Part shown: positions 1 to 8,446 of the stretch, piece by piece
Layout of the letters: every line of letters starts with the position of its first letter
How positions within the stretch are numbered: position 1 is the first letter of the stretch
Source: Bryobacteraceae bacterium
GTDB lineage: Bacteria; Acidobacteriota; Terriglobia; Bryobacterales; Bryobacteraceae
Reading direction: 5' to 3'
Length of the DNA: 64,000 nt
Assembly (NCBI GenBank): GCA_023384675.1
Contig: JAHDVK010000016.1
Span: 62,001-126,000, forward strand
Translations under genes and position numbers: made by a program
Notes under the pieces: generated by a model
The model's input: the letters and a program-made list of their open reading frames with translations, nothing else
Database searches by the model: none
What the model was told of the DNA's origin: nothing

Positions 1-903
1 ACCCGCGCGATGACGAAGGAGATCCTGCTCGATCCCGGCGGGCGGGCGCGCGGCGTGGCCTACTTCGACGAAAACGACCGGCTGCAGGAACAGCCCGCCG
101 ATGTCGTCGTGGTCTGCGGCGGAGCCACCGAATCGGCGCGGCTTCTGCTGAACTCGCGCTCGAAGGCGCATCCGCGCGGCCTGGGCAACAACTCGGACTG
201 GGTGGGCCGGAACCTGCAAGGGCATCTCTATACGGGCGCCTTCGGGCTGATGGAGCAGCGGACGTATGACGACCTCGGACCCGGCGCCTCCATCGCCATC
301 TGCGACTATGTCCACGGCAACCCGGGACTCGCGGGCGGCGCCATGCTCGCCAACGAGTTTATCCGCCTGCCTGTGCAGTTCATGAACACGCGCCCGCCCG
401 GTGTGCCCCGCTGGGGGCTGGCGGCGAAGGAGTTCATGAAGCGCAACTATACGCGTGCCATCGCCGTGCAGGGGCCCACGCAGGAGATTCCGGTGTGGGA
501 TGCGCGCTGCGAACTCGATCCGGAGGTGAAGGACCGTTGGGGCATTCCGGTGCTTCGCATGTCGGGCGGGCGGCATGCGCATACCGTGGAGATCGGGGAG
601 TACATCACCTACAAGGCGGAAGCGTGGCTCCAGGCCGCGGGCGCGATTCAAACCTGGCGCCGCGGCGGCGGACGCGGGCTGTCCGGCGGGCAGCATCAGG
701 CGGGCACCGCGCGCATGGGCCATGATCCGAAGACCTCGGCGGTGGATGCGAACGGCCGCGTGCACGAAAGCGAAAACGTCTATGTGGCCGACGCGAGCGT
801 CCACGTCACCAATGGCGCGTTCAATCCGGTGTTGACCATCATGGCCATCGCCTACCGCGCGGGCGAACATATCGCACGCGAATTGAAAGGGAAGGGCATA
901 TGA
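1..903 (+). CDS. GMC-family FAD-dependent oxidoreductase, C-terminal part (5' truncated by window)
   Basis: The reading frame is open from the first base, so the gene starts outside the window and only about 300 C-terminal residues are seen. The last 70 residues are a clear GMC_oxred_C domain: GGQHQAGTARMG carries the catalytic His and VTNGAFNPVLTI the partner Asn, with the FAD-contacting stretch VYVADASVH between them. The N-terminal Rossmann FAD motif is therefore upstream and unseen. The family oxidises alcohols or sugars, and periplasmic members pass electrons to a cytochrome c. The stop overlaps the ATG of a multiheme cytochrome (ATGA), so the cytochrome is the likely electron acceptor. 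The substrate cannot be read from this fragment. Confidence 0.9.
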   Translation, partial: TRAMTKEILLDPGGRARGVAYFDENDRLQEQPADVVVVCGGATESARLLLNSRSKAHPRGLGNNSDWVGRNLQGHLYTGAFGLMEQRTYDDLGPGASIAICDYVHGNPGLAGGAMLANEFIRLPVQFMNTRPPGVPRWGLAAKEFMKRNYTRAIAVQGPTQEIPVWDARCELDPEVKDRWGIPVLRMSGGRHAHTVEIGEYITYKAEAWLQAAGAIQTWRRGGGRGLSGGQHQAGTARMGHDPKTSAVDANGRVHESENVYVADASVHVTNGAFNPVLTIMAIAYRAGEHIARELKGKGI

Positions 904-1952
904 AGACCGTGCTGGCCATCGCGATGGCCGTCGCGCTCGCCGGGCTGCTGCTGGCTCCGGCGACGGATTATGCCTACAAAGCGGGCGGCGGCGAGGCGTG
1001 CGCGCGCTGCCACGAGATCGCTCCGCAGGTGGAAGCCTGGATGGAATCGTCCCACCGCGAGGTGCGCTGCGAACAGTGCCACCACAGCGGCATGCTGACC
1101 AACATGCGGCGCGTGCGCGACCATTGGGCGGGCGAAGTGCCCGCTAAACCGCGCATGAAACATGCCGATGTGCTGGCGATGACCGAACGCTGCCGGAGCT
1201 GCCACCAGCAGGAGTACGCGCAGTGGCGCAACGGGCCGCATAGCGTGACGTTTGAGTCGCTTTTTCTCGACAAGAAGCACAATTCCGAGCGCATTTTGAT
1301 GGACGATTGCTTCCGCTGCCACGGCATGCATTTCGAGGGCGGCATCGAGGACCTGGTGCAGCCGGTCAACACCGAAGGCCCCTGGGAATTGAAACGCGCG
1401 GATCTGAAGAACACGCCGGCGCTGCCGTGCCTGTCGTGCCATTCCGTGCACCGGACAGGGCAGCCGCTGAAGGGCCATGTACGCAAGGCGGGCATCTCGT
1501 GGCGCGAGGAGATCGCGCGCCCCTCGCTGGCGTTATTCGACCGGCGCTCCTTGGCTCCGGTAGCGTTGGGCGACCTCCCGCTGCCTGTGGTTTATGAAGA
1601 CGAACGCCCCGTGAAGATGAGCCCCGATCAGCGCCAGGGCCTCTGTTATCAGTGCCATGCGCCGCTGGCCGGGGGGCAGATCAAATCAGGCGACGACCGC
1701 ACCCCCATGGGCGTGCATGAAGGGCTCAGCTGCCTGGCGTGTCACGACCATCACCGCGGCACCACGCGCACCTCCTGCGCCACCTGCCATCCGCGCCTGT
1801 CCAATTGCGGCCTCGACGTGGAAACGATGGACACGACGTTCGCGAACAAGGAGAGCAAACACAACATCCACTGGGTGAAGTGCGCCGATTGCCACCCGAA
1901 GGGCGTGCCGCCGAAGCGGGTTTCCTCTAGCAGCCCCCGCCTTGCTCCATGA
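900..1952 (+). CDS. Nine-heme c-type cytochrome
   Basis: A 350-residue protein with an N-terminal hydrophobic signal or anchor (residues 4-20) and nine CXXCH heme-binding motifs, near residues 34, 57, 98, 137, 177, 249, 278, 293 and 328. The seventh to ninth motifs lie in a His-rich section that could provide distal ligands. It is exported and carries electrons in the periplasm or at the membrane. Its ATG overlaps the stop of the GMC dehydrogenase gene, so the two proteins probably form a dehydrogenase/electron-acceptor pair. The 3' end overlaps the convergent gmhA-like gene by 26 bases. The family is not one of the named cytochromes I recognise. Heme count is seen directly; the partnership is inferred from coupling. 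Confidence 0.88.
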   Translation: MKTVLAIAMAVALAGLLLAPATDYAYKAGGGEACARCHEIAPQVEAWMESSHREVRCEQCHHSGMLTNMRRVRDHWAGEVPAKPRMKHADVLAMTERCRSCHQQEYAQWRNGPHSVTFESLFLDKKHNSERILMDDCFRCHGMHFEGGIEDLVQPVNTEGPWELKRADLKNTPALPCLSCHSVHRTGQPLKGHVRKAGISWREEIARPSLALFDRRSLAPVALGDLPLPVVYEDERPVKMSPDQRQGLCYQCHAPLAGGQIKSGDDRTPMGVHEGLSCLACHDHHRGTTRTSCATCHPRLSNCGLDVETMDTTFANKESKHNIHWVKCADCHPKGVPPKRVSSSSPRLAP

Positions 1953-2493
1953 AGTAGTAGCCGATCATGTGGAGGATCGTCATGTGGCCGTCTTCGATCC
2001 GGCCCATGTGCGGGTCGGCGACGCGAATTTCCAACTGCGACATCGGGCCGAGTTTGCCGCCGTCGCGGCCGGTGAGGCCGATGGTCTTCAGGCCGTTTTC
2101 GTTGGCCCATTCGATCGCCCGTAACACGTTCGGCGAATTCCCGGAGCCCGAAACGGCGATCAGAATGTCGCCCGGCTCGCCAAAGTTTTTGAGCGGCTCC
2201 ACGAACACCACTTCGTAGCCGACATCGTTCGAGTAGGCGGTCAACGTAGAGAGCGAATCGTTCAGCGCCATCATCTTGAACTTCTTATCGCGCTGATAGC
2301 TCGCGCCCTTCACCATGTCGCAGACGATGTGGGAAGCCGAGGCCGCGCTGCCGCCGTTGCCGCAGATGAAGACGCGCCGGCCCTGATCGCGGGCCTCCTC
2401 GAGCCAGACGATGGCCTGTTCCACCTTGTCCAGCGGAATCGTGTCGAGAGCGGCGAAAAGCCGCGATTTGTAGTCTTGAACAAAGCCGTTCAT
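1927..2493 (-). CDS. gmhA: SIS-domain phosphoheptose isomerase-like protein (GmhA family)
   Basis: A 188-residue SIS-domain protein. The sugar-phosphate loop CGNGGSAASASH (about residues 44-55), the second SIS signature SGSGNSPNV and the C-terminal RIEDGHMTILH match the GmhA fold, including the conserved C-terminal His. GmhA converts sedoheptulose 7-phosphate to D-glycero-D-manno-heptose 7-phosphate, the first step to ADP-heptose. The Glu of the E. coli active site (in EELTG) appears replaced by Asp-containing SHIVCDMV, so substrate specificity is not certain. Its ATG overlaps the stop of the upstream ROK kinase (ATGA). It is the last gene of the run and converges on the cytochrome gene. Confidence 0.78.
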   Translation of the reverse strand: MNGFVQDYKSRLFAALDTIPLDKVEQAIVWLEEARDQGRRVFICGNGGSAASASHIVCDMVKGASYQRDKKFKMMALNDSLSTLTAYSNDVGYEVVFVEPLKNFGEPGDILIAVSGSGNSPNVLRAIEWANENGLKTIGLTGRDGGKLGPMSQLEIRVADPHMGRIEDGHMTILHMIGYYFMEQGGGC

Positions 2494-3353
2494 GCGGATT
2501 CTCCTTGCGCCTGAAGCGCGAGTTCATAAGCGCCCCACAATACGCTGTCGTCGCCCAGAGCGGCTGGCACGACGTCGATGCGGGCGCGGGACCAACTGGT
2601 GATTTGCCGGCGAAGCTCAGCCCGCAGCGGCACAAACAGCGCATCGCCCGCCTTACTGAAACCGCCGCCGATCACGAGCCGGGACGGATTCAGCAGCATG
2701 ATCGCCGCCTTCAGGCCCCGGGCCAGATTCACCACATACCGCTCCACAAAGGCGGGATCCGTCAGCAGTTCGTGCGCCGGACGGCCGTTATCCCGCTCCA
2801 GCCAAAGCCCGCAGCACATCCGTTCAAAGCACCCATTCGAGCCGCACAGACACTCCGGCCCGGCGGGATCGATATTCAGATGGCCGATCTCCCCGGCGTA
2901 GGAGTCCGCGCCGCGCAGCACGCCGCCGTTCGTGAGGATGCCCCCGCCGATGCCCGTGGAGAGGGTCATGTAAAAAAGCGGGCGGTGCGCCGCGCCTGCA
3001 CCGTGCAAGCCTTCGCCCAGCGCGCCCACATTGGCATCGTTGTCCATCAGGACGGGGGCCGAGAACGTGTCCCGGAGGAACGCGGGCAGATCGAATCCCT
3101 CCCAGCCGCCGACGTGGGTGGAAAGCACCACCTGCTGCGTCTCGAAGTTCACCGGACCGCCAAAACCGACTCCGATTGCGGAAAAAGCCGTATTTGAAGC
3201 CCATTCAAGGCCGATTTCGCGTATTTTTTCCGTCATCCACGCACGCCCGCCTTCGCGGTCGGTGGCGCGCGATCCCCGCCGCGCCATCCGGCCGCCCTCG
3301 AAGAGCGCCATGGTGAATTTTGTGCCGCCGATGTCTATGGCCAGCAGACTCAC
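2490..3353 (-). CDS. ROK-family sugar kinase
   Basis: A 287-residue ROK protein. The N-terminal phosphate-1 motif AIDIGGTKF, the NDAN substrate loop with its catalytic Asp, STGIGGGI, and the zinc-binding GEIGHLNID plus CLCGSNGCFE are all present, so it should be an active ATP-dependent hexose or amino-sugar kinase, not a NagC-type repressor (there is no helix-turn-helix). The start is GTG, and GTGA overlaps the stop of the heptose-kinase-like gene. The downstream gmhA start overlaps its own stop. The tight coupling places it in the same sugar-phosphate pathway, although the textbook ADP-heptose route needs no ROK enzyme. Substrate not predictable. Confidence 0.85.
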   Translation of the reverse strand: MSLLAIDIGGTKFTMALFEGGRMARRGSRATDREGGRAWMTEKIREIGLEWASNTAFSAIGVGFGGPVNFETQQVVLSTHVGGWEGFDLPAFLRDTFSAPVLMDNDANVGALGEGLHGAGAAHRPLFYMTLSTGIGGGILTNGGVLRGADSYAGEIGHLNIDPAGPECLCGSNGCFERMCCGLWLERDNGRPAHELLTDPAFVERYVVNLARGLKAAIMLLNPSRLVIGGGFSKAGDALFVPLRAELRRQITSWSRARIDVVPAALGDDSVLWGAYELALQAQGESA

Positions 3354-4324
3354 AGCCGCGTTTCCGCCTCCAGAACTTCAGCCGGCGAAGCCGTGCCGGT
3401 CCCTTTCTTCATAATGGTGACCGACGCCACCAGGTTGCCGAAGCGGGCGGCTTCGGCCGACGAGGCGCCCGCGGCCAGCGCCAGCACCGCGCCCGCCGAA
3501 AAGCTGTCGCCTGCGCCGCAAATGTCCACAGGGTTCTCAACCGGCCGCGTGCGCACCCAGGATTCTTCCTCGCCCTCGTAAATCAGAACACCTTCGCCGC
3601 CGTGCGTGATCATCATCAACCGGTGGCCGATGGTCCGATACAGAGCACGAAAATCCTCCGCGCCCAGCCGTTCGCACGCCTCGCGCGCCTCGCGTTCGTT
3701 GGGCTTCACGATCACGCCGCGGAACAGTTCCGGACGCAGCCGCGAATCCACCCAGATCAGCAGCCCGGGATGCGTCCGGAAAAGCTCTTCGAGCGCCCGG
3801 CGCACGCCCGCGGTCACCACGCCGCCCGTCTCCGTTTCGGCCTGATCGGAGACGATCACGGCGTCAAAGCGCGGACCGTGTTCGAGCAGGCGCTCCACGA
3901 TCTGCCGTTCGTTTTCAGGCGGGGGAGGCGGCGCGATGTAGTCCACACGGCCCAGGTCCTCTTCGCCGGTCACGCCGTTCAACAGCTTCGTGTAGGTGAA
4001 CGTCGCGCCCGGCGTCGGCACCAGGAGCGCATCGTCCACGCCCACCCGCGCCAGCGCCTGCCGCAACTCATAACCGTGCCCGTCGCCCCCTACCGCGCCA
4101 AGCACGGCGATCGAGCCCGCGCCCAAAGCGGCGAGGTTATTCGCCACCGTGCCGCCCGCCCCGGCGGTGATTTCCGTCGAGACCACGGCCACGCGAGCGA
4201 GACCGGTTTCGCGGGAAGGCTCGGCCAGTGCGGGATCGTATGTGCACCAGCGGTCCAGACAAATGTCGCCGACCACCAGCACCTTGCGCGAGGGAATCCT
4301 ATCGAGAATCGAAGCGACCGTCAT
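3350..4324 (-). CDS. PfkB-family kinase resembling heptose-7-phosphate kinase (HldA/RfaE1-like)
   Basis: A 324-residue PfkB kinase. The N-terminus VLVVGDICLDRW, the glycine-rich AGAGGTVANNLAALGA and the C-terminal anion-hole/catalytic-base motif DICGAGDSFSAG are typical of the RfaE domain I group. It lacks the cytidylyltransferase-like domain II found in fused HldE, so it would only phosphorylate. The start at 4324 is chosen because GGGGAGGA lies about nine bases upstream and the longer frame is not family-like. Its ATG overlaps the stop of the 60-residue ORF, and its stop overlaps the GTG of the ROK gene. With a GmhA-like isomerase and a HAD phosphatase in the same run, a role in heptose precursor supply is likely but inferred. 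Confidence 0.8.
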   Translation of the reverse strand: MTVASILDRIPSRKVLVVGDICLDRWCTYDPALAEPSRETGLARVAVVSTEITAGAGGTVANNLAALGAGSIAVLGAVGGDGHGYELRQALARVGVDDALLVPTPGATFTYTKLLNGVTGEEDLGRVDYIAPPPPPENERQIVERLLEHGPRFDAVIVSDQAETETGGVVTAGVRRALEELFRTHPGLLIWVDSRLRPELFRGVIVKPNEREAREACERLGAEDFRALYRTIGHRLMMITHGGEGVLIYEGEEESWVRTRPVENPVDICGAGDSFSAGAVLALAAGASSAEAARFGNLVASVTIMKKGTGTASPAEVLEAETRL

Positions 4325-4503
4325 TGACCTGACTCCTCCCCACACACACCGGGAGGCCGGAACGAGCGGCCACACTGCCGGGCGAGGTTGCGGGCCCCCG
4401 CCTCGCGCTCCGCATCGGCGGAGCCGAGGCCCGGCAGCAGGCCGCTCTCCAGTTTCTCCGCCACGCGGGCGAAGTCCGCGAAATGGAGATAGCGCGCACT
4501 CAT
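4321..4503 (-). CDS. Small hypothetical protein (60 aa) within the heptose-type operon
   Basis: A 60-residue frame placed exactly between two recognised genes. Its ATG follows directly after the TAA of the HAD phosphatase gene (TAAATG), and its TGA overlaps the ATG of the PfkB kinase (ATGA). The sequence begins MSARYLHFADFARVAEKLE and reads as a helical, charged, soluble peptide with two Cys in the C-terminal third. There is no signal peptide or membrane segment. No Shine-Dalgarno is visible, so translation would depend on coupling. An overlapping frame of similar length in this stretch has an Arg/Ser/Ala-rich composition typical of noise. I do not recognise a family. Alternatively it is a chance frame bridging a 179-base gap. 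Confidence 0.55.
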   Translation of the reverse strand: MSARYLHFADFARVAEKLESGLLPGLGSADAEREAGARNLARQCGRSFRPPGVCGEESGQ

Positions 4504-5319
4504 TTAGTTCGGAAACAGCAGAGCGAAGAGCTCGTCGTACGCGGCGAAATTCGGCACAATGTAATCGGCGCCCACCTTGATCAGCCGCTCACGCTTCCAA
4601 TCGTTCACCACCTGGCAGGCGGGCTCATCGCTGGCGATGCCCACGGTGATTCCGCCCACCTGCTTCACGTTTTCGATCTCGACGTAGCCGTCGCCGAAGC
4701 CGAGAAACTCGTCGCCGCGAAAACCGGCGTTCTCGATCAGGCGCTTGATCAGAATCGCCTTCGAGAAGCTCTTGTAATCGTCCAGCGCGCCATAGACGCC
4801 ACCATCGAAATAGCGCGTCACATCCAGCAGGCTGGCTTCGTCCTTCACGTACATTTCGTCAGTGCCGCTGGCCAGAAAGAGCTTGAAGCCGCGCGCCTTC
4901 AAGCCCTCCAGGAGGCCGCGCGAACCCGGCACCAGCCACTCGTCCGGCGCGACGCGCCCGGAGCGCAAGTCCTCCAGCCGGTCCTGAATCCGCACCAGGA
5001 GCAGGTCCAGGTAGCGGTGCTTGTACACCAGCGGCTCCTGGGGTTTGCCGCCGCGGGCTTCGATCTGTTCGCACAGCGCGATCATCTGATAGATCGTCTG
5101 CTTGCCGGTCAGCCGCCCGACGAATTCCTTGACGACTTCGGTGAGCGCCGCTTCGCTCTCGCCGGTTTTCAAAGCCGCCAGTTCCTCGACCATCATGGGG
5201 ATCATCACGTCCTCCCATCCGGACCGGATCAGGGAGAGCGTGCCGTCAAAGTCAAATAGGGCCACGCGGGCGTGGCTGGCCACGGCGCCGGGGCGAAGGA
5301 TTTCAATGGAGTTTTTCAT
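4504..5319 (-). CDS. HAD-superfamily hydrolase (probable sugar phosphatase)
   Basis: A 271-residue HAD hydrolase. Motif I is ALFDFDGTLS (nucleophile Asp and acid/base Asp), motif II is LFLASGT, motif III uses a Lys near YKSFSKAILIK, and motif IV is FLGFGDGYVEIENV. A large helical cap lies between motifs I and II. It is much longer than GmhB (about 180 residues) and has no HisB-type zinc loop, so it is not canonical GmhB, though it could play that role. I start it at 5319: a longer in-frame start would run into the preceding gene, and the family sequence begins near MKNSIEIL. It sits 37 bases after the CPBP protease gene and directly abuts the small ORF. Confidence 0.82.
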   Translation of the reverse strand: MKNSIEILRPGAVASHARVALFDFDGTLSLIRSGWEDVMIPMMVEELAALKTGESEAALTEVVKEFVGRLTGKQTIYQMIALCEQIEARGGKPQEPLVYKHRYLDLLLVRIQDRLEDLRSGRVAPDEWLVPGSRGLLEGLKARGFKLFLASGTDEMYVKDEASLLDVTRYFDGGVYGALDDYKSFSKAILIKRLIENAGFRGDEFLGFGDGYVEIENVKQVGGITVGIASDEPACQVVNDWKRERLIKVGADYIVPNFAAYDELFALLFPN

Positions 5320-5356
5320 TACCGGGAAGCGAACCAGACAAGGGCGGCGTTTGAGA

Positions 5357-6019
5357 CTACATCCAGAACTCCCAGCGGCCTGTGGCCAGCACGAATGCCG
5401 CCAGACAGGCATTGGTCACCGCATGGACGAGAATCAGATCGCTGACACTCTTTGTCCGCACCATCCACCAATTGTAAACTGCCCCGGTCAGAAAACCTAC
5501 TTCCCAATAAGACCCGTGAGCGAGAGCGAACAGCAGGGCAGTGATCCAGAAGGCTCCGTGCGCATACGTGCCCAACGGCACCTGTTCGAAGTCCGGGTTG
5601 ATGATCCAGCGCATCAGCCAGCCCCGCCAGAACAGCTCTTCGACGATGGGCACGACGATCGCCGCCCGGGTGATGCGCAACGTCAGCGCCAGCCAATCGG
5701 CGCGCGCTTCCGGCGGCAGGGTGGATTCCAGCGTTCCGGTCACCGGATTCTGGAAGAGCCAGTGAGCGCGCCAGCCGTTGAAGGTCAGGTCCGGCGCCAC
5801 CCAGAGCACAAAGACCCCCACCCCCAGCAGGACACTCGGCAGGAAACTCACCACGCGGAAAGAAAGCAGATGCCGCGAGAAGACGGCAATCACCAGGGCA
5901 GGCGCGAGCAGCCGCACCGCAAGTTCGGCCACGGGAGGCAGTCCCAAATGCGGCGCCGCCGCCAGCAGAAGCATGAAGACGGCGAAAGGAAGCACCCAGG
6001 GCAGCGCGGGATGATTCAT
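5357..6019 (-). CDS. CPBP-family intramembrane protease (CAAX/Abi type, possibly exosortase-associated)
   Basis: A 220-residue polytopic membrane protein with about six hydrophobic segments. The CPBP motifs are seen: EELFWRG (motif 1, the Glu pair and Arg), FALAHGSYW (motif 2 His) and HAVTN (motif 3 His/Asn). These residues form the glutamate-type membrane protease site of the Rce1/CAAX family. Its size and its position 17 bases after a PrsT-like TPR lipoprotein gene resemble the CAAX protease-related protein found in PEP-CTERM/exosortase loci (TIGR03008), but no exosortase is in the window. It may process a membrane-anchored surface protein. Family call is firm; the exosortase link is inferred. 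Confidence 0.82.
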   Translation of the reverse strand: MNHPALPWVLPFAVFMLLLAAAPHLGLPPVAELAVRLLAPALVIAVFSRHLLSFRVVSFLPSVLLGVGVFVLWVAPDLTFNGWRAHWLFQNPVTGTLESTLPPEARADWLALTLRITRAAIVVPIVEELFWRGWLMRWIINPDFEQVPLGTYAHGAFWITALLFALAHGSYWEVGFLTGAVYNWWMVRTKSVSDLILVHAVTNACLAAFVLATGRWEFWM

Positions 6020-6036
6020 GGGGTGCGCGCCGGAGA

Positions 6037-8346
6037 TCAGCCGACCCTGGCGAGAAGCTCCCGGATTTTGACTTCGTCCTCTTTACCGGGACGCAGCGAC
6101 AAGGCGGTCTGCAGGCTCTGCCGCGCGCCCGCGCGGTCGCCCTTCTGGTGCAGCGCCATGCCGAGATGGTAGTGATACATGGCGATGTTTCCGTGTTTCG
6201 CCGTCAGTTCGCGGAAGATGCGGATCGCGTTGTCGCTGAGATTCTTGCGGATGTAAATCCAGCCCAGGGTATCCGCGACATCGGGATTGTTGGGCATCAA
6301 CTGCCGCGCGCGCTGCGCGTAGGTAAGCGCCTGGTCGAGATCCCGGCCATCCTCAGCCAGCATGAATGCCAGGTTGTTGAGAGCGATGGCGTTGTCTGGC
6401 TGGATCTTCACAATCGCTTCGTACAAGGGAAGCGATTCGCGCTTCAACCCTGCCGCGTCCAGAGTCATCGCCAACTGCAGGTTGGCGCTCGGGCTGTTGT
6501 TGTCCAGTTGCAGCCCCCGGCGCAGCAATTCAATCGAAGCCTGCATCTGCCCGCGGCGACGCAACACCTCGCCAAGCTGCAGGTGGAGATCCTGGCTTTT
6601 CGGATTCTTTTCGAGCAACTGCCGGTAATACCGCTCGGCCAATGGCAGATCGTCCGCCCGCCGCGCAATGTTCGCAATCGCGCCCTGCAGGCCCGGATCC
6701 TCGGGCGTCTTCTGAAGTTCCTGCTGAATGAACTCCAATGCCTCCTTCTGCCGGCCCGTCCGCATATAAACTTCGGCGATTCCAAACGTCAACCGCGGAT
6801 CCGAGGGGAAGCGCGTGCGCAGGGCGCGAAACGAGTTCTCCGCTTCGGCGAAGCGTTGCTCCTGAAAATTCACGAGCGCGAGTTGAAACTGCAGATCGGG
6901 CGACTCGGGAGCTTGACGAAGATAGGTTTCCAGATCGGAACGCGCCTGGCGCAAGTTATCGTTGTTGATCAGGGCATTGATCTTCACCACCTTCGCCGGG
7001 ATGTTGCCGGGTTCCAACTGCAGAGCCTTCTCGGCCGATTCGATGGCCGCGCCGTAGTCGCGCTTCAGCAGGTTGATCTGCCCCAGTCCCACGTGGGCGG
7101 CGACAAAGTCCGCCCGGATCTTCACCGCTTCAGCAAACTGCACACGTGCGGCGTCGATTTCGCCGCGGCTCTGGTGCGCCCGCGCCAGGTTGTATCTGAT
7201 CACCGGGTTGCGGGGCTCCCGGCCGATCAGCGTCTGCAGGTCGGCGATCGCCGTGGCCGTACTCTCCCGGTCACCCGAATTGAGTTGCAACGAAGCCCTG
7301 AGCGAGACCGCATCGTTGTTCTGCGGGTCCTCCTTCAGCGCCAGTTCCACCTCGTTCATCGCCTGGTCGAAACGGTTTTGCGCAACGAACGCCAGCACCC
7401 GCTTCAGGCGGTAATCCGTCTTCCGCGCATCGTTCTTCTCCACGCCGCCGCCGTAAACCTGCAGCGCCCGCTCGAAATCGCGGATCCGCGTGTAGAAATC
7501 GCCCACTTCCATGCGGGCATCGGCGAACTCCGATTCCTTGGCCAGCAGATCGTCCAGAATCCGAAGCGCCTCGTCCCGCTGCTGCAAGACGTAGTGCAGG
7601 GCCGCCAGCCGAGCCCGGTAGCGCGTATTCCGCGGATGGTTGGCCACCAGCGACTTCAGCACGCCCAGCGCGTCCTCATTGCGTTTCCGCAGGAAATATT
7701 GTGCGCTCAGGAACTCGTATGTCTGGATATAGCCCGGCGAATCGCTCAGCATTTCCCGGGCGATTCGTTCCGCTTCATCCCAGTTGCCGTCTTGCAGATA
7801 GACCTGAGCAATCGCGTAACGAAGTTCGGGCTGCTTCGGTTGGATCCGGTCGGCCCGGAGAAAGTAGTCGAGAGCCTCCTTCAGCCGGTTGTCCGCCACC
7901 ATCAGAAAGCCCTGCAATCGGAGCGCATGATAGCTGTTCTGGTCTTTACTCGAAAGGGCTTCGGCGAGATCCCGCACCTCGTTCAACAGCACGGGATTCT
8001 GCTGCCGGCCAATGGCGTAGGCGGCCAGGTAGATATCAGCCAGCTTGCCGGCAGGCTCGTCGGTCTCCGGCAGCAGTTCGACTGCCCGGCGGTACGCGCC
8101 TACGGCCTGCCGGACATCTCCGCGGCGCAACTCGCTGTCGCCCAGCTTCAAATACGCGTCGCCGAACTTGGGATCGCGCTTGATCGCGTTGCGGTACATG
8201 ATCGAGGCTTGCCGGTACTTGCCCTGCGCCAGGAAGCGGTCGCCGTTCTCGACATACTTCCGCTTGACGGTTTCAGGATCGCGGCTGCAGCCCGCCCCCG
8301 CCACCGCCAGTATCATCAGCAGCCAGTACACTGAGCGCTTGAGCAT
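6037..8346 (-). CDS. Large TPR-repeat lipoprotein, PrsT-like
   Basis: A 769-residue protein. A lipoprotein signal peptide ends in a lipobox (VAGAGC), followed by an array of roughly 15-20 tetratricopeptide repeats running to the C-terminus. The start at 8346 is supported by GGGGAGGA nine bases upstream. The architecture and length resemble the PEP-CTERM-system TPR lipoprotein PrsT (TIGR02917), which accompanies exosortase and exopolysaccharide loci, and the next gene is a CPBP protease of the kind found in such loci. It is probably a periplasm-facing scaffold at a membrane. TPR arrays of this kind also occur in unrelated secretion systems, so the specific role is an inference. Confidence 0.8.
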   Translation of the reverse strand: MLKRSVYWLLMILAVAGAGCSRDPETVKRKYVENGDRFLAQGKYRQASIMYRNAIKRDPKFGDAYLKLGDSELRRGDVRQAVGAYRRAVELLPETDEPAGKLADIYLAAYAIGRQQNPVLLNEVRDLAEALSSKDQNSYHALRLQGFLMVADNRLKEALDYFLRADRIQPKQPELRYAIAQVYLQDGNWDEAERIAREMLSDSPGYIQTYEFLSAQYFLRKRNEDALGVLKSLVANHPRNTRYRARLAALHYVLQQRDEALRILDDLLAKESEFADARMEVGDFYTRIRDFERALQVYGGGVEKNDARKTDYRLKRVLAFVAQNRFDQAMNEVELALKEDPQNNDAVSLRASLQLNSGDRESTATAIADLQTLIGREPRNPVIRYNLARAHQSRGEIDAARVQFAEAVKIRADFVAAHVGLGQINLLKRDYGAAIESAEKALQLEPGNIPAKVVKINALINNDNLRQARSDLETYLRQAPESPDLQFQLALVNFQEQRFAEAENSFRALRTRFPSDPRLTFGIAEVYMRTGRQKEALEFIQQELQKTPEDPGLQGAIANIARRADDLPLAERYYRQLLEKNPKSQDLHLQLGEVLRRRGQMQASIELLRRGLQLDNNSPSANLQLAMTLDAAGLKRESLPLYEAIVKIQPDNAIALNNLAFMLAEDGRDLDQALTYAQRARQLMPNNPDVADTLGWIYIRKNLSDNAIRIFRELTAKHGNIAMYHYHLGMALHQKGDRAGARQSLQTALSLRPGKEDEVKIRELLARVG

Positions 8347-8411
8347 CGGCAAATCCTCCCCGCTGGTGTTCCATTGGAACACTCCTTCTTTAGTTTCTAA
8401 TAGTTGATCCC

Positions 8412-8441
8412 GGCGCGCAGGGCCGGGCAACCGGGCGCGCC
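8412..8441 (-). terminator. GC-rich hairpin downstream of the TolC-like gene
   Basis: A 7-base arm GGCGCGC (8412-8418) pairs with GCGCGCC (8435-8441), and an inner CCGG pairs with CCGG, with a small bulge. It lies 5 bases beyond the stop of the TolC-like gene and before the TPR lipoprotein start. There is no U-tract, so it is a transcript-end or processing hairpin candidate, not a textbook intrinsic terminator. Confidence 0.4.
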
Positions 8442-8446
8442 GCCGC

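Noticed and set aside
6148-8334. A 728-residue + frame across the TPR lipoprotein gene
   Set aside because: Antisense shadow: the minus frame has a lipobox and repeated TPR pattern, the + frame has only Arg/Leu/His-rich noise.
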